DNA of 64,000 bases from Bin5 sp034428435 (lineage in GTDB: Bacteria; Chloroflexota; Anaerolineae; Caldilineales; Caldilineaceae). The stretch spans positions 1 through 64,000 of the forward strand of contig DAOUHY010000265.1 in the NCBI GenBank assembly GCA_034428435.1. Reading direction: 5' to 3'. Both the position numbers and the translations under genes were made by a program. Within the stretch, counting starts at the first letter, position 1, and the number at the start of each line of letters is the position of its first letter. This document shows positions 27,499-37,025 of this stretch, in pieces. Below the pieces are notes generated by a model. It ran no database searches and was not told the DNA's origin. It was given only the letters and a program-made list of their open reading frames with translations.

Positions 27499-28496
27499 GA
27501 GCTTTGATTGAGGAACTGTGCGGTGTCTTCGGCCCGAGCGGGCAGGAGGAACGGATCCGGGAGGTGATCAGCGGCCAACTGGACGGGCTGGTCGATGAGA
27601 TGCGGACGGACAGGCTCGGCAACCTGATCGGGGTGAAACGTCCGACCGTCAGCAGTGAAGGCGGCAAGCGGATCATGCTGGCTGCACACATGGACGAGAT
27701 CGGTGTGATGGTGACGCACGTTGACGCGCAGGGGTTCTGCCGCTTCACCACCATCGGAGGCGTGCTGATGAACTCCCTTATCGGCAGCCGCGTCCAATTT
27801 GCCAATGGCGTGGAAGGCGCGTTCGGGATGGAGGGCTCGCCGCTGGCGCGCGAACGGCCGACGCCGCAGAAGCTATTTCTGGACGTGGGGGCAGACTCGA
27901 AGGAAAATGCGCGGGTTCAGGTTGGCGATACGGCCGTTTTTCGCAGTAGCTTCGGCGAGGTAGGGGACAGGTTGTTCGCTGCCAATTTGGATGACCGGAT
28001 CGGGTGCGCGGTGCTTATCCAGACGCTGCGGGAGCTTGAGAGCTCCCCGCACGAAATCCTGGCCGTTTTCACGGTCCAGGAGGAAGTGGGTGTGCGCGGG
28101 GCCACGACCGCGGGCTACGGACTGGAGCCGGAGATCATTCTTGCCATCGATGTTACGGCCACCGGTGACTTTCCGCAGGCGACGCCAATGGAGGTGGCGC
28201 TGGGGAAAGGCGCGGCAATCAAGGTCATGGACCGGCGCATGATTGCCCATCCAAAGGTACGCGGCTGGCTGGAAGACACAGCGCAGGCATTCGACATCCC
28301 TTACCAATTGGAAGTGCTGGAGTTTGGCTCGACCGACGCCGCGGCAGTACAGGTCAGCCGCGCCGGCGTCCCCGCGGGGACGGTTTCCATTCCCTGCCGT
28401 TACGTTCACTCCCCCTCGCAAGTAGCCGACTACAATGACGCGCTCGGCGCGGTACGCCTGCTGGTGAACGCGCTCAGCGGAGAGTATCCCTCGTAG
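27495..28496 (+). CDS. M42 family metallo-aminopeptidase, paralogue 3
   Basis: 333 residues, overlapping the preceding gene by four bases (ATGA), which indicates coupled translation. Ligands: His65 (AAHMDEIG), Asp166 (ANLDDRIG), Glu196-Glu197 (VQEEVGVRG), Asp219 (AIDVTATG) and His305 (RYVHSPS). All residues needed for activity appear intact. The three proteins are clearly paralogous but have diverged well beyond a recent duplication. Since M42 enzymes form tetrahedral dodecamers and mixed complexes are known in archaea, a hetero-oligomeric peptidase is possible. Confidence 0.9.
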   Translation: MRALIEELCGVFGPSGQEERIREVISGQLDGLVDEMRTDRLGNLIGVKRPTVSSEGGKRIMLAAHMDEIGVMVTHVDAQGFCRFTTIGGVLMNSLIGSRVQFANGVEGAFGMEGSPLARERPTPQKLFLDVGADSKENARVQVGDTAVFRSSFGEVGDRLFAANLDDRIGCAVLIQTLRELESSPHEILAVFTVQEEVGVRGATTAGYGLEPEIILAIDVTATGDFPQATPMEVALGKGAAIKVMDRRMIAHPKVRGWLEDTAQAFDIPYQLEVLEFGSTDAAAVQVSRAGVPAGTVSIPCRYVHSPSQVADYNDALGAVRLLVNALSGEYPS

Positions 28497-28554
28497 TCAG
28501 CATTTCGTTATCGCAAATCGAAAATCGCAGGGCGAGCCACAGATTCGGGCAGCT

Positions 28555-29658
28555 ATGCACAAACAGATTGCAGACCGTCTGACTGCCTGGCAGGCTCATC
28601 AGTTGCGGGACCTGCCATGGCGCAGGGACCCTGCCGGCGCGCGTGATGCGTACGCAGTCTGGGTCAGCGAGGTCATGGCTCAGCAGACGCGGCTGTCTGT
28701 TGTCGTGGACTATTTCAACCGCTGGATGGAGCGGTTCCCGACTCTGGAGACGCTGGCACGCGCAGACCAGCAGGAGGTCCTGAAACTGTGGGAGGGGCTG
28801 GGCTACTACAGCAGGGCAAGGAATCTACACAGAGCTGCGCGGATTATTGCCGCTGAGTTTGGCGGTCAGTTGCCGCGGACACGGGCCGAACTGCTGTCGC
28901 TGCCCGGTATTGGCGAATATACAGCGGGCGCGATTCTCAGTTTGGCCTTCGGGCAGCACGAACCGGTTCTCGACGGAAACGCAAAACGGGTAATCAGCCG
29001 TTTGTGGGATGTTGACGCGAGGATCGAACTCCGTTCGACTGAGAGCCAGCTTTGGGGGCTTTCACGGAAGATGGTTGAGGCTGCGTCTGCGCCCGGCGCC
29101 ATGAACGAAGGGTTGATGGAGTTGGGGGCAATTGTGTGCAGACGCCGCAATCCCCTCTGCGACTGCTGTCCAGTGCAGTCCTTTTGTTTGGCTCACAGGC
29201 GCGGCGTACAGGAGGAGAGGCCGGTGCGCGCCCCGGTTCAGAAAGTCCCCCATGTTGAGTTCGCGGCCGCGATAATCTGGGAAGATGTGCCTGGTCAGTC
29301 ACGAATGCTGATCAGTCAACGCCCTGAGAGGGGTCTTCTCGGCGGGCTCTGGTCCTTTCCCAACGGGGCAAGAGAGGCTGACGACGAGGACCTTCAGGCG
29401 TGTGTGAGGCGTGCTGTATGCGAAAGTCTGGGCGTGGCGGTACGTGTTGGGGAGAGGGCGGCTACAGTGGAGCACGCGTTTACCCATTTCCGCATGACTC
29501 TTACGGCCTTCCACGCGCGAATCACTGCGGGAGAGCCCCAGGCTGTTGGCGTAGCCGACTGGTGCTGGACCTCGCTGGACGAGATTGAAGAGTTCCCCTC
29601 TCCCGTTCCGGATCGCAAGATTATCGCCGCTTTGCGCGACTTTGCGGAAAGCGCCTAA
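28555..29658 (+). CDS. mutY: A/G-specific adenine DNA glycosylase
   Basis: 367 residues; removes adenine mispaired with 8-oxoguanine. Seen: catalytic Glu39 in VSEVMAQQT, helix-hairpin-helix LPGIGEYTAGAI, the catalytic Asp in EPVLDGNAKRV, and the 4Fe-4S cluster Cys195-x6-Cys202-x2-Cys205-x5-Cys211. The C-terminal third (from ~220) is the NUDIX-like 8-oxoG recognition domain (LISQRPERGLLGGLWSFPNG). Length is normal for MutY. It follows the third M42 gene by 58 bases; mutL lies about 5 kb away on the opposite strand. Confidence 0.94.
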   Translation: MHKQIADRLTAWQAHQLRDLPWRRDPAGARDAYAVWVSEVMAQQTRLSVVVDYFNRWMERFPTLETLARADQQEVLKLWEGLGYYSRARNLHRAARIIAAEFGGQLPRTRAELLSLPGIGEYTAGAILSLAFGQHEPVLDGNAKRVISRLWDVDARIELRSTESQLWGLSRKMVEAASAPGAMNEGLMELGAIVCRRRNPLCDCCPVQSFCLAHRRGVQEERPVRAPVQKVPHVEFAAAIIWEDVPGQSRMLISQRPERGLLGGLWSFPNGAREADDEDLQACVRRAVCESLGVAVRVGERAATVEHAFTHFRMTLTAFHARITAGEPQAVGVADWCWTSLDEIEEFPSPVPDRKIIAALRDFAESA

Positions 29659-30005
29659 GCGCACACAAAGACTAAGGTAGTTCCTCTCTCGTTCGATTCT
29701 CAGGGTGAATCGCAGGTTGTTTTGCGGACGGCTTCGCAGTTGACGGGGCCCACTGGCGCTCACACTCGTTGCAGAGCCGACCGCATCCCCGCTCTACGCA
29801 GCAGGGGCAATGAAGGCAGTTTCTGCCGCTTCGTAGCTGCAAGAGGAGGCGCGGTTGGACCTCTTTGGACGACGTCAGGGTTGACTCTTGCTTGCTTGTG
29901 AACAGGGTGGAAGCAGGGTTTATGACGCACAGACAGCGTTGGGCCCTGGTTGCGGGCGTGATTCCCAGCATTGAAGCCGCTGCCTGCCGAGGACCGGGTG
30001 TATGA
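29659..30005. other. Intergenic region between convergent mutY and clpX
   Basis: 347 bases. Close to the clpX end a bulged GC-rich inverted repeat (GCCGC..CCTG with CAGGCGGC, about 29970-30015) overlaps the stop codon and could act as a weak terminator for clpX, but there is no clear T-run. A minus-strand frame at 29672-30064 has a cysteine-rich stretch but overlaps the clpX 3' end and lacks a ribosome site. I see no gene here. Confidence 0.4.
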
Positions 30006-31508
<1,503 letters not shown>

Positions 31509-31642
31509 CGCGTTAATGGGTACTGTCCCGTCCTATATCAGAGCACTGCCGGGGCCGCAATTTTTGAAACTTGCGGCCGCCGGTTTCCGGGATAGGCAGC
31601 CAATCGAAGCATATGTGCGGCCGCCCGATCCTAGTGTCTAGG

Positions 31643-32422
31643 CTATTTGTCATTATTGCCGGCTGCCTCTTCAGGAGCAGGCTCAGTGCCGTTTTCGCTA
31701 GGCACGTTGACCTGGCCGTCTACGACGGAGACGATGTCACTGCTGTCGCCGAGGACCTCGTCCACGATGCCGAAGTCGCGGGCTTCGATGGCGTTCATCC
31801 AGCGGTCGCGCTGAAAGATTTCTTCGATCTCCTGCCAAGGGTGACCGGTCTGTTGACCCACGATATGAAAGAGCTGGGTCTGAAGGCGTTCCTGCTCTCT
31901 CAAGGCGATGCGCACATCCTCGGTGTAGCCCTGTGCGCCGCCGCCGGCGGGATGCATGTGGATGGTGGCATGGGGCAGAGCATAGCGTTTGCCCTTTGTG
32001 CCGGAGCAGAGCAGGACAGTGCCCATGCTGGCGGTAACGCCGACGGCGAAGGTATGAATCGGGGTCTGAATCATCTTCATCGTGTCATAGATGGCCAGGC
32101 CGGCGTAGATGAGGCCGCCTGGGCAGTGAATAAACATCTGGATCGGTTGATTGGGGTCTTCCGAATTCAGGTAGAGCAGCTGAGCAACGATCAGATTGGC
32201 AACCTGATCGGAAAGGGGCATACCGAGAAAGATGATGCGCTCCTTCAGAAGGAGGCTGTAGATGTCGTAGGCGCGTTCACCGCGACCCGTGCTCTCGATT
32301 ACCATCGGGACTATGTTCGTCGGGGAAAGGCTGCCGGGCAGACCCGGCCAGTCGTTCGATTGGGCTTGATTGTGTGGCTGCGACCCGTGGGCCGAGATCT
32401 TGTCTTCAAAAGGATTGAACAT
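31643..32422 (-). CDS. clpP: ATP-dependent Clp protease proteolytic subunit ClpP
   Basis: 259 residues; serine peptidase that forms the tetradecameric chamber. Catalytic Ser132 (VTASMGTVL), likely His155 (ATIHMHPAGG) and the Asp of FQRDRWMNA are all present. There is a ~38-residue N-terminal extension before VPMVIESTGRGERAYDIYS, longer than most ClpP propeptides, and an acidic C-terminal tail after VLGDSSDIV. Around His155 the sequence is IHMHPAGGGAQG, about two residues longer than the common IHQPLGGAQG. GGGGAG precedes the ATG. It follows trigger factor and precedes clpX on the same strand. Confidence 0.94.
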   Translation of the reverse strand: MFNPFEDKISAHGSQPHNQAQSNDWPGLPGSLSPTNIVPMVIESTGRGERAYDIYSLLLKERIIFLGMPLSDQVANLIVAQLLYLNSEDPNQPIQMFIHCPGGLIYAGLAIYDTMKMIQTPIHTFAVGVTASMGTVLLCSGTKGKRYALPHATIHMHPAGGGAQGYTEDVRIALREQERLQTQLFHIVGQQTGHPWQEIEEIFQRDRWMNAIEARDFGIVDEVLGDSSDIVSVVDGQVNVPSENGTEPAPEEAAGNNDK

Positions 32423-32587
32423 CGGGAGCTCCCCTTTTCGGCTGATGGTTGCGACGTGGACGGATCCTCAGTTCAGCCGGTGGTGTTGCCAACCGACCGT
32501 ATGGAACAGTGCGCATTGTAATGGTTGCATGCGACGAGAAATGTAGTGTCCGCTCTATTCTGCATTAGACTTTCGTTTGCGAGGTTC

Positions 32588-34078
32588 TCAGGCGTCGGCG
32601 GACTCTTCGGTTGCCGCCTCAGGCGCGGCCGCCTCATCGCCTGGCTCGGATTCAGCTGCGGTCTCTGTTTGCGCGGAGGCTTCGGCGTCAGACTGCTCAT
32701 CCTCCTGAGAATCACTCTCGCCGGCTTCGGGTTCGGGGATATCTTCGCCGCGGGCGATCGCCATGAGCAGGTTGACCGATTTTTCGCGGAGAATTTCACT
32801 TTCAATGAGTGGGCGGCTGTGTTCGGCCCGCATCATTTCGAGCATGTCGTCGCGTGCCTTTACCGCTTCCTCGTCAGCGTCTTCCGGTAGCGGGGCGGCC
32901 ACATCGCCGATGTGTGCCTCGAACTCTTCTTCGCTGACAGACAGCTTTTCGCAGGATGAGAGCTCTACCAAGGCCAACTCGATCTGCAGCGACTTTTCGG
33001 CGTCTTCGCGCAGCGATTCGCGATAGTCTTCAATGGTCTGGCCGGACATCTCCAGATACTGCTCCATTCCCTGCAAACCCATCTGGCGGATGCGCATATC
33101 GAAATTGCGCACGAGGCGGTCGATCTCGAGGTCGACGGCGATGGGTGGATAGGCGAGGTCGCTGATGTCTACCAGTTCCTGCAGTACTTTCTGGGTATGC
33201 TCGGCTTCCGCTTGTTGCGCGGCCTCTTGCAACGCGTTCTCACGAAGGTCGTCGAGCAGGTCTGCGGCGGTCTCAAAATCGGGGCCGAAATTCTGCGCGA
33301 TCTCGTCTGTCAGTTCAGCCGGTGTTTCGAAGGCCTGTGTCTTGTGGACTTTCACCGAAAAAAGGACGGTACTGCCGGCGTACATGCTGGGACTATCTTC
33401 GGGCCAAGCGATCTCAAAACTCTTTTCTTCGCCCGGGGACAGTCCCACCAGCTCCTCATCCAGACCGGCCGGTTCCATTGGGTTTTCCTGGTCCGGGGTT
33501 ACATCCCAGTCTTCTTCATCGAAGACGACGGTATCGGTTTCGTCGCCATTGTCATCCAAGGCAACGCCTTTCAGGTCGATCGTCATCAGGTCGCCGTACT
33601 GGCTGGGACGGTCGGCCTCAACGTAATCGGCATTCTGTTCGAGGATGGCTTGGACGCGCTCCTGAATCTGTTCTTCGTCAGCCTCGACCTCCTCTTCTTC
33701 TACGCGCAAGCCGCGGTAGTCGCCCAGGCTTACCTCTGGGGGAAGGGGTATGGTGAGGTGAAAGCGGACCTCTTGCTCCATGTCAACGTTGTCAAGAGTT
33801 CCCATGAAGTAGGGTTCCAAGCCTTCCTGTTCGATGGCCTCCTTGTAGACCTCCTGCCCCAATTCGTCGACAAACTCGTTGACGATCGCTTCTCGACCTA
33901 CGAATTGAAGCAAGATATGAAAGGGCACGCGTCCCTTGCGGAAGCCGGGAATGCGCACCTGTTGAGCGATTTTGCGTGCAGCCTTTCGCATTTCCCGGTC
34001 GATGCGCTCCTCAGCGACTTCGATTGTCATTGCGAGCTGGCGGCTGTCCATTGGTTCTGTGGTAACGGTCAAAGTCAT
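32588..34078 (-). CDS. tig: Trigger factor (ribosome-associated chaperone/peptidyl-prolyl isomerase)
   Basis: 496 residues. Order: an N-terminal ribosome-binding domain with signature IPGFRKGRVP, a PPIase (FKBP-like) domain centred on the QYGDLMTIDLKG region, and a C-terminal chaperone domain. After residue ~440 a Glu/Ala/Asp/Ser-rich tail follows (ending TEESADA), longer than in E. coli and unlikely to be folded. The protein binds the ribosome near the exit tunnel and shields nascent chains. AGAGG and AAGG precede the ATG at 34078. It lies 37 bases after the YdjM-like gene and 165 bases before clpP. Confidence 0.94.
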   Translation of the reverse strand: MTLTVTTEPMDSRQLAMTIEVAEERIDREMRKAARKIAQQVRIPGFRKGRVPFHILLQFVGREAIVNEFVDELGQEVYKEAIEQEGLEPYFMGTLDNVDMEQEVRFHLTIPLPPEVSLGDYRGLRVEEEEVEADEEQIQERVQAILEQNADYVEADRPSQYGDLMTIDLKGVALDDNGDETDTVVFDEEDWDVTPDQENPMEPAGLDEELVGLSPGEEKSFEIAWPEDSPSMYAGSTVLFSVKVHKTQAFETPAELTDEIAQNFGPDFETAADLLDDLRENALQEAAQQAEAEHTQKVLQELVDISDLAYPPIAVDLEIDRLVRNFDMRIRQMGLQGMEQYLEMSGQTIEDYRESLREDAEKSLQIELALVELSSCEKLSVSEEEFEAHIGDVAAPLPEDADEEAVKARDDMLEMMRAEHSRPLIESEILREKSVNLLMAIARGEDIPEPEAGESDSQEDEQSDAEASAQTETAAESEPGDEAAAPEAATEESADA

Positions 34079-34115
34079 CGTACCTTGCCTCTCATTGAAT
34101 CTTGATAGCAGAAGC

Positions 34116-34646
34116 TTAAAGGGCGTCGCCGCCCAGTGTAAGAATGGTCATAAGCGGTCCGGCGGCGTAATGTTCCTTCTTCGCCCATACGCCGTATGTG
34201 TATAGGGCTGCGAGCGTGGCGGTGTAGGCGAGCACGCCGGCAGGCCCGTGTTCAGGGAAGAAGGAGACTGATATTATCACGCACAGAAAGAGATTGGAGA
34301 ACAGCAAAAAGGTGGAGACAGATCTTGTACAGCGTCCCAACTTCGGCACGTCTACCAAGGCGAAGCCGCGCCACTTTCCGGGAAAGAGATCGAATGCCAA
34401 GTGAAGCGCCACGCCTGCCGCAAAGCCGGTGACGAGCCAGCCGGTCCATTCAACGGATGTAAAGGCCCACCCGGCCCATAGCAGGGCGGGCATCAGGAAG
34501 CTGTGGGTGACGATTGACCTGTGGCGAAGGCGGAAGATGCTGAACCGGTCGATGTCCGGAAAAAGGGTTCCCAGCCATGCTCCGAAAGCGAAGCAAGCAA
34601 AGCCTATCGCAACTGTCAGCAGGTCAGGGCCGGCGAAGTCGAGCAC
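34116..34646 (-). CDS. YdjM-like metal-dependent hydrolase, membrane protein
   Basis: 176 residues with four or five hydrophobic segments. The family's putative metal-binding motifs are visible: LFPDIDRFS, HRSIVTHS and HLAFDLFPGKWRG, giving Asp and His clusters as in LexA-regulated YdjM and related inner-membrane hydrolases. No substrate is known for this family. It is placed between mutL and tig on the same strand, 37 bases ahead of tig. The start is the first ATG of the frame; it has no strong ribosome site, so an internal start is possible. Confidence 0.75.
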   Translation of the reverse strand: MLDFAGPDLLTVAIGFACFAFGAWLGTLFPDIDRFSIFRLRHRSIVTHSFLMPALLWAGWAFTSVEWTGWLVTGFAAGVALHLAFDLFPGKWRGFALVDVPKLGRCTRSVSTFLLFSNLFLCVIISVSFFPEHGPAGVLAYTATLAALYTYGVWAKKEHYAAGPLMTILTLGGDAL

Positions 34647-34853
34647 GTGGAACGTCCGCTGTTATCAATGGGCGTCCGATATCCAACTGCGCGGGGAGAC
34701 ATGCTGGACCCGCGCGGGATGCTACTGAATTCTGGATCGCCACCTTTCAGTATAGCACACGAAAGAGTCGACGACACAAAACGAGCAGGTTTTTTATGTG
34801 TTAACGTAGGTGAAAGTCACGGGGGTTGAACAGAGCGGTGAGGCAGGTCTGAG

Positions 34854-36926
34854 TCAAGTCCGTTTGAAGGCCCGCTCCAGTTCACCGGCGCTCAGCTTCA
34901 GCATAGTGGGCCGCCCGTGAGGGCAGGTGCGGGGGGCCCGACATCTTTCTAATTGGCGCACCAACTCCTTCATCTCGATGTCGCTCAGGATCTGGCCCGC
35001 CTTGATCGACGCCCGCTTGCACACCATTTTCACCAGGCGCGCCTCCAGCTCCTCCCCCACCAGGTCCCGGCTCTCTGCCAGGCCCTGCACTATCTCATCG
35101 AGGGCGCGTTCAGAGTCCTGGTTTGAAAGGATACCGGGTACGGAGCGCACGAGGAAGGTATCGCCGCCGAAATGTTCGGCGTCAAAGCCGATGGCGTTGA
35201 GGGCGTGCAGGTGTTGCGCCACCAGACCGGCGCGTGAATCGCCGACATGGAGAGTGATCGGAGTCAACAGGCCTTGTCGAGCCACACCGCCCGCTGCGCC
35301 GCGATTTTGGCGCTGGGCCATGAATTTCTCGTACAGAATCCGTTCGTGGGCGGCGTGCTGATCAATCAGATAGAGCCCCTCCGGTCCTTCGGCGACAACG
35401 TAGGTTGCGCCGGCCTGGCCCACTACGCGAAGGGGCGGGAGCGCTTGCTCATCGGGATGCGGGGACGCGTCCGGTCCGGCGGCAGCCGGAGGGTGTGAAT
35501 CGGCAGGCGGCTTGTTCGGCGCGTCCAGAGGTGGGTCCACGACAGGATGGTCAACGGGAGGAAGCTCGAAAGGCATTGCTGGTTGCCTGCCGACGCCGGC
35601 GTTGAGAATCGCGTGGCGACGGGCAGACCAACCGGACTGTTGGAGGTGATCCTGATCTTGTGGTGCACTGTCTGCGGAAGGCCAGCTTGCATGTGCCTCG
35701 GCCGGTCGACCACCCTCTTGGTCCAGCCCCACGGTTGGCACACCGGCGCTGTCGATAACCGCGCGGCGCACGGTGCCTTGGACAGCACTGAAGACTTTTT
35801 TGGGATCGACGAAACGCACCTCTGTCTTGCGCGGGTGCACGTTGACGTCGACCTCTGAAGGATCCAGGTCGACAAAGAGTACCGCCATCGGAAAACGCCC
35901 GACGGGTAGCAAGGTATGATACGCCTGTACGACGGCGTGGGTGAGGCTGCGATCTTCGACGTAGCGCCTGTTGATGAACAGGTTGATCTGGGCGCGAGTG
36001 GGGCGGGTGAGGGTCAGGGAACTGACGTAGCCACTTACGAGCACCGCCCGGGGATAAGCAGATGATGCGCGGCCCGTTTGGCGAGGCAGTATATGGCCGG
36101 CAACAGGTGGAGAGACTGGAGCGGGGCCACCGGCCGCGTCAGGCATGAAATCGATTTCGTCCTCTTGCGGCGGCCGTTCCGGCTGGGAAGGGGTGTCAGC
36201 CTCGTCAGAAACGGTGGCACCCGCATGGCGGGCACCAGATTCTGGGCGCGAACGGCCAACGCCTATCATCTGCTGGACATTTTCGCGCCCGTAAATTTTG
36301 GCCAATACATCGTGAATGCGACCGGTGCCCTCGGTGAAGAAGGAGAGCTTACCATCGCTGACGAATCTGAAACGGCAGTCCGGGTAGGCTAATGCATAGC
36401 GCTGGACGATGGCGGCGATGTTGCCAGACTCGGTTGCCGGACGCCGCAGGAATTTGCGTCTGGCCGGTGTGTTGAAAAAGATGTTTTCGACGGTGACGAC
36501 TGTGCCGGCGGGCAGTCCGGCGGGCTGGTCGCGGGTGACTTTTCCGCCTTCGATGCGCAGCTCCGCGCCTGACTCGTCACCGCAGCGGCGGCTCTTGAGA
36601 GTCATTTGGCTGACTGCAGCGATGCTGTAGAGGGCTTCGCCGCGAAAGCCGAATGAGGTTATGCAGTCGAGGTCTGCGGCGCTGCCCAGCTTGCTGGTAG
36701 CGTGTCGCTGCGCGGCCAGGGGCAGTTCGGCGGCGGGTATGCCATGCCCGTCGTCGGTCACCTGCAGGAGGCGCTGCCCCCCTTCTCTGATTTCGATCTG
36801 AACCTCGGTCGCGCCGGCGTCGAGGCTGTTCTCGATCAGCTCTTTGGCGACATTGGCAGGGCGTTCAACCACTTCACCGGCGGCGATTTTGGCGGCGACA
36901 TCCTGGGAAAGCAACTGAATGGCCAT
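34854..36926 (-). CDS. mutL: DNA mismatch repair protein MutL
   Basis: 690 residues. The GHKL ATPase N-terminus is complete: ENSLDAGATE (catalytic Glu/Asn), TDDGHGI, the ATSKL lid and FRGEALYSI. A Pro/His-rich linker spans ~400-480. The C-terminal dimerisation domain carries the endonuclease motif DQHA(X)2E beginning at Asp522, plus CKRASIKAG and the zinc-associated CPHGRP motif, so this is a nicking MutL as in organisms without MutH. Start at 36926 fits the family (MAIQLLSQDVAAKIAAGEVV). It is downstream of, and co-directional with, a DNA methyltransferase gene (99-base gap). No mutS is in the window. Confidence 0.95.
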   Translation of the reverse strand: MAIQLLSQDVAAKIAAGEVVERPANVAKELIENSLDAGATEVQIEIREGGQRLLQVTDDGHGIPAAELPLAAQRHATSKLGSAADLDCITSFGFRGEALYSIAAVSQMTLKSRRCGDESGAELRIEGGKVTRDQPAGLPAGTVVTVENIFFNTPARRKFLRRPATESGNIAAIVQRYALAYPDCRFRFVSDGKLSFFTEGTGRIHDVLAKIYGRENVQQMIGVGRSRPESGARHAGATVSDEADTPSQPERPPQEDEIDFMPDAAGGPAPVSPPVAGHILPRQTGRASSAYPRAVLVSGYVSSLTLTRPTRAQINLFINRRYVEDRSLTHAVVQAYHTLLPVGRFPMAVLFVDLDPSEVDVNVHPRKTEVRFVDPKKVFSAVQGTVRRAVIDSAGVPTVGLDQEGGRPAEAHASWPSADSAPQDQDHLQQSGWSARRHAILNAGVGRQPAMPFELPPVDHPVVDPPLDAPNKPPADSHPPAAAGPDASPHPDEQALPPLRVVGQAGATYVVAEGPEGLYLIDQHAAHERILYEKFMAQRQNRGAAGGVARQGLLTPITLHVGDSRAGLVAQHLHALNAIGFDAEHFGGDTFLVRSVPGILSNQDSERALDEIVQGLAESRDLVGEELEARLVKMVCKRASIKAGQILSDIEMKELVRQLERCRAPRTCPHGRPTMLKLSAGELERAFKRT

Positions 36927-36935
36927 AGTGGGGTA

Positions 36936-36941
36936 AGTATA
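36936..36941 (-). promoter_or_regulatory. -10 element close to the mutL start codon
   Basis: On the minus strand TATACT ends nine bases before the mutL ATG, so a transcript from it would have almost no leader. No convincing -35 is seen at 16-18 bases. Low-confidence call. Confidence 0.3.
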
Positions 36942-37025
36942 CCATTTATGCGCGCGATCGTTCCCCGCGCAGGGCCTCTCGATGGCGCCGGAGAGACTCT
37001 AATCTGATAATGAAGTTCTGGAAGA

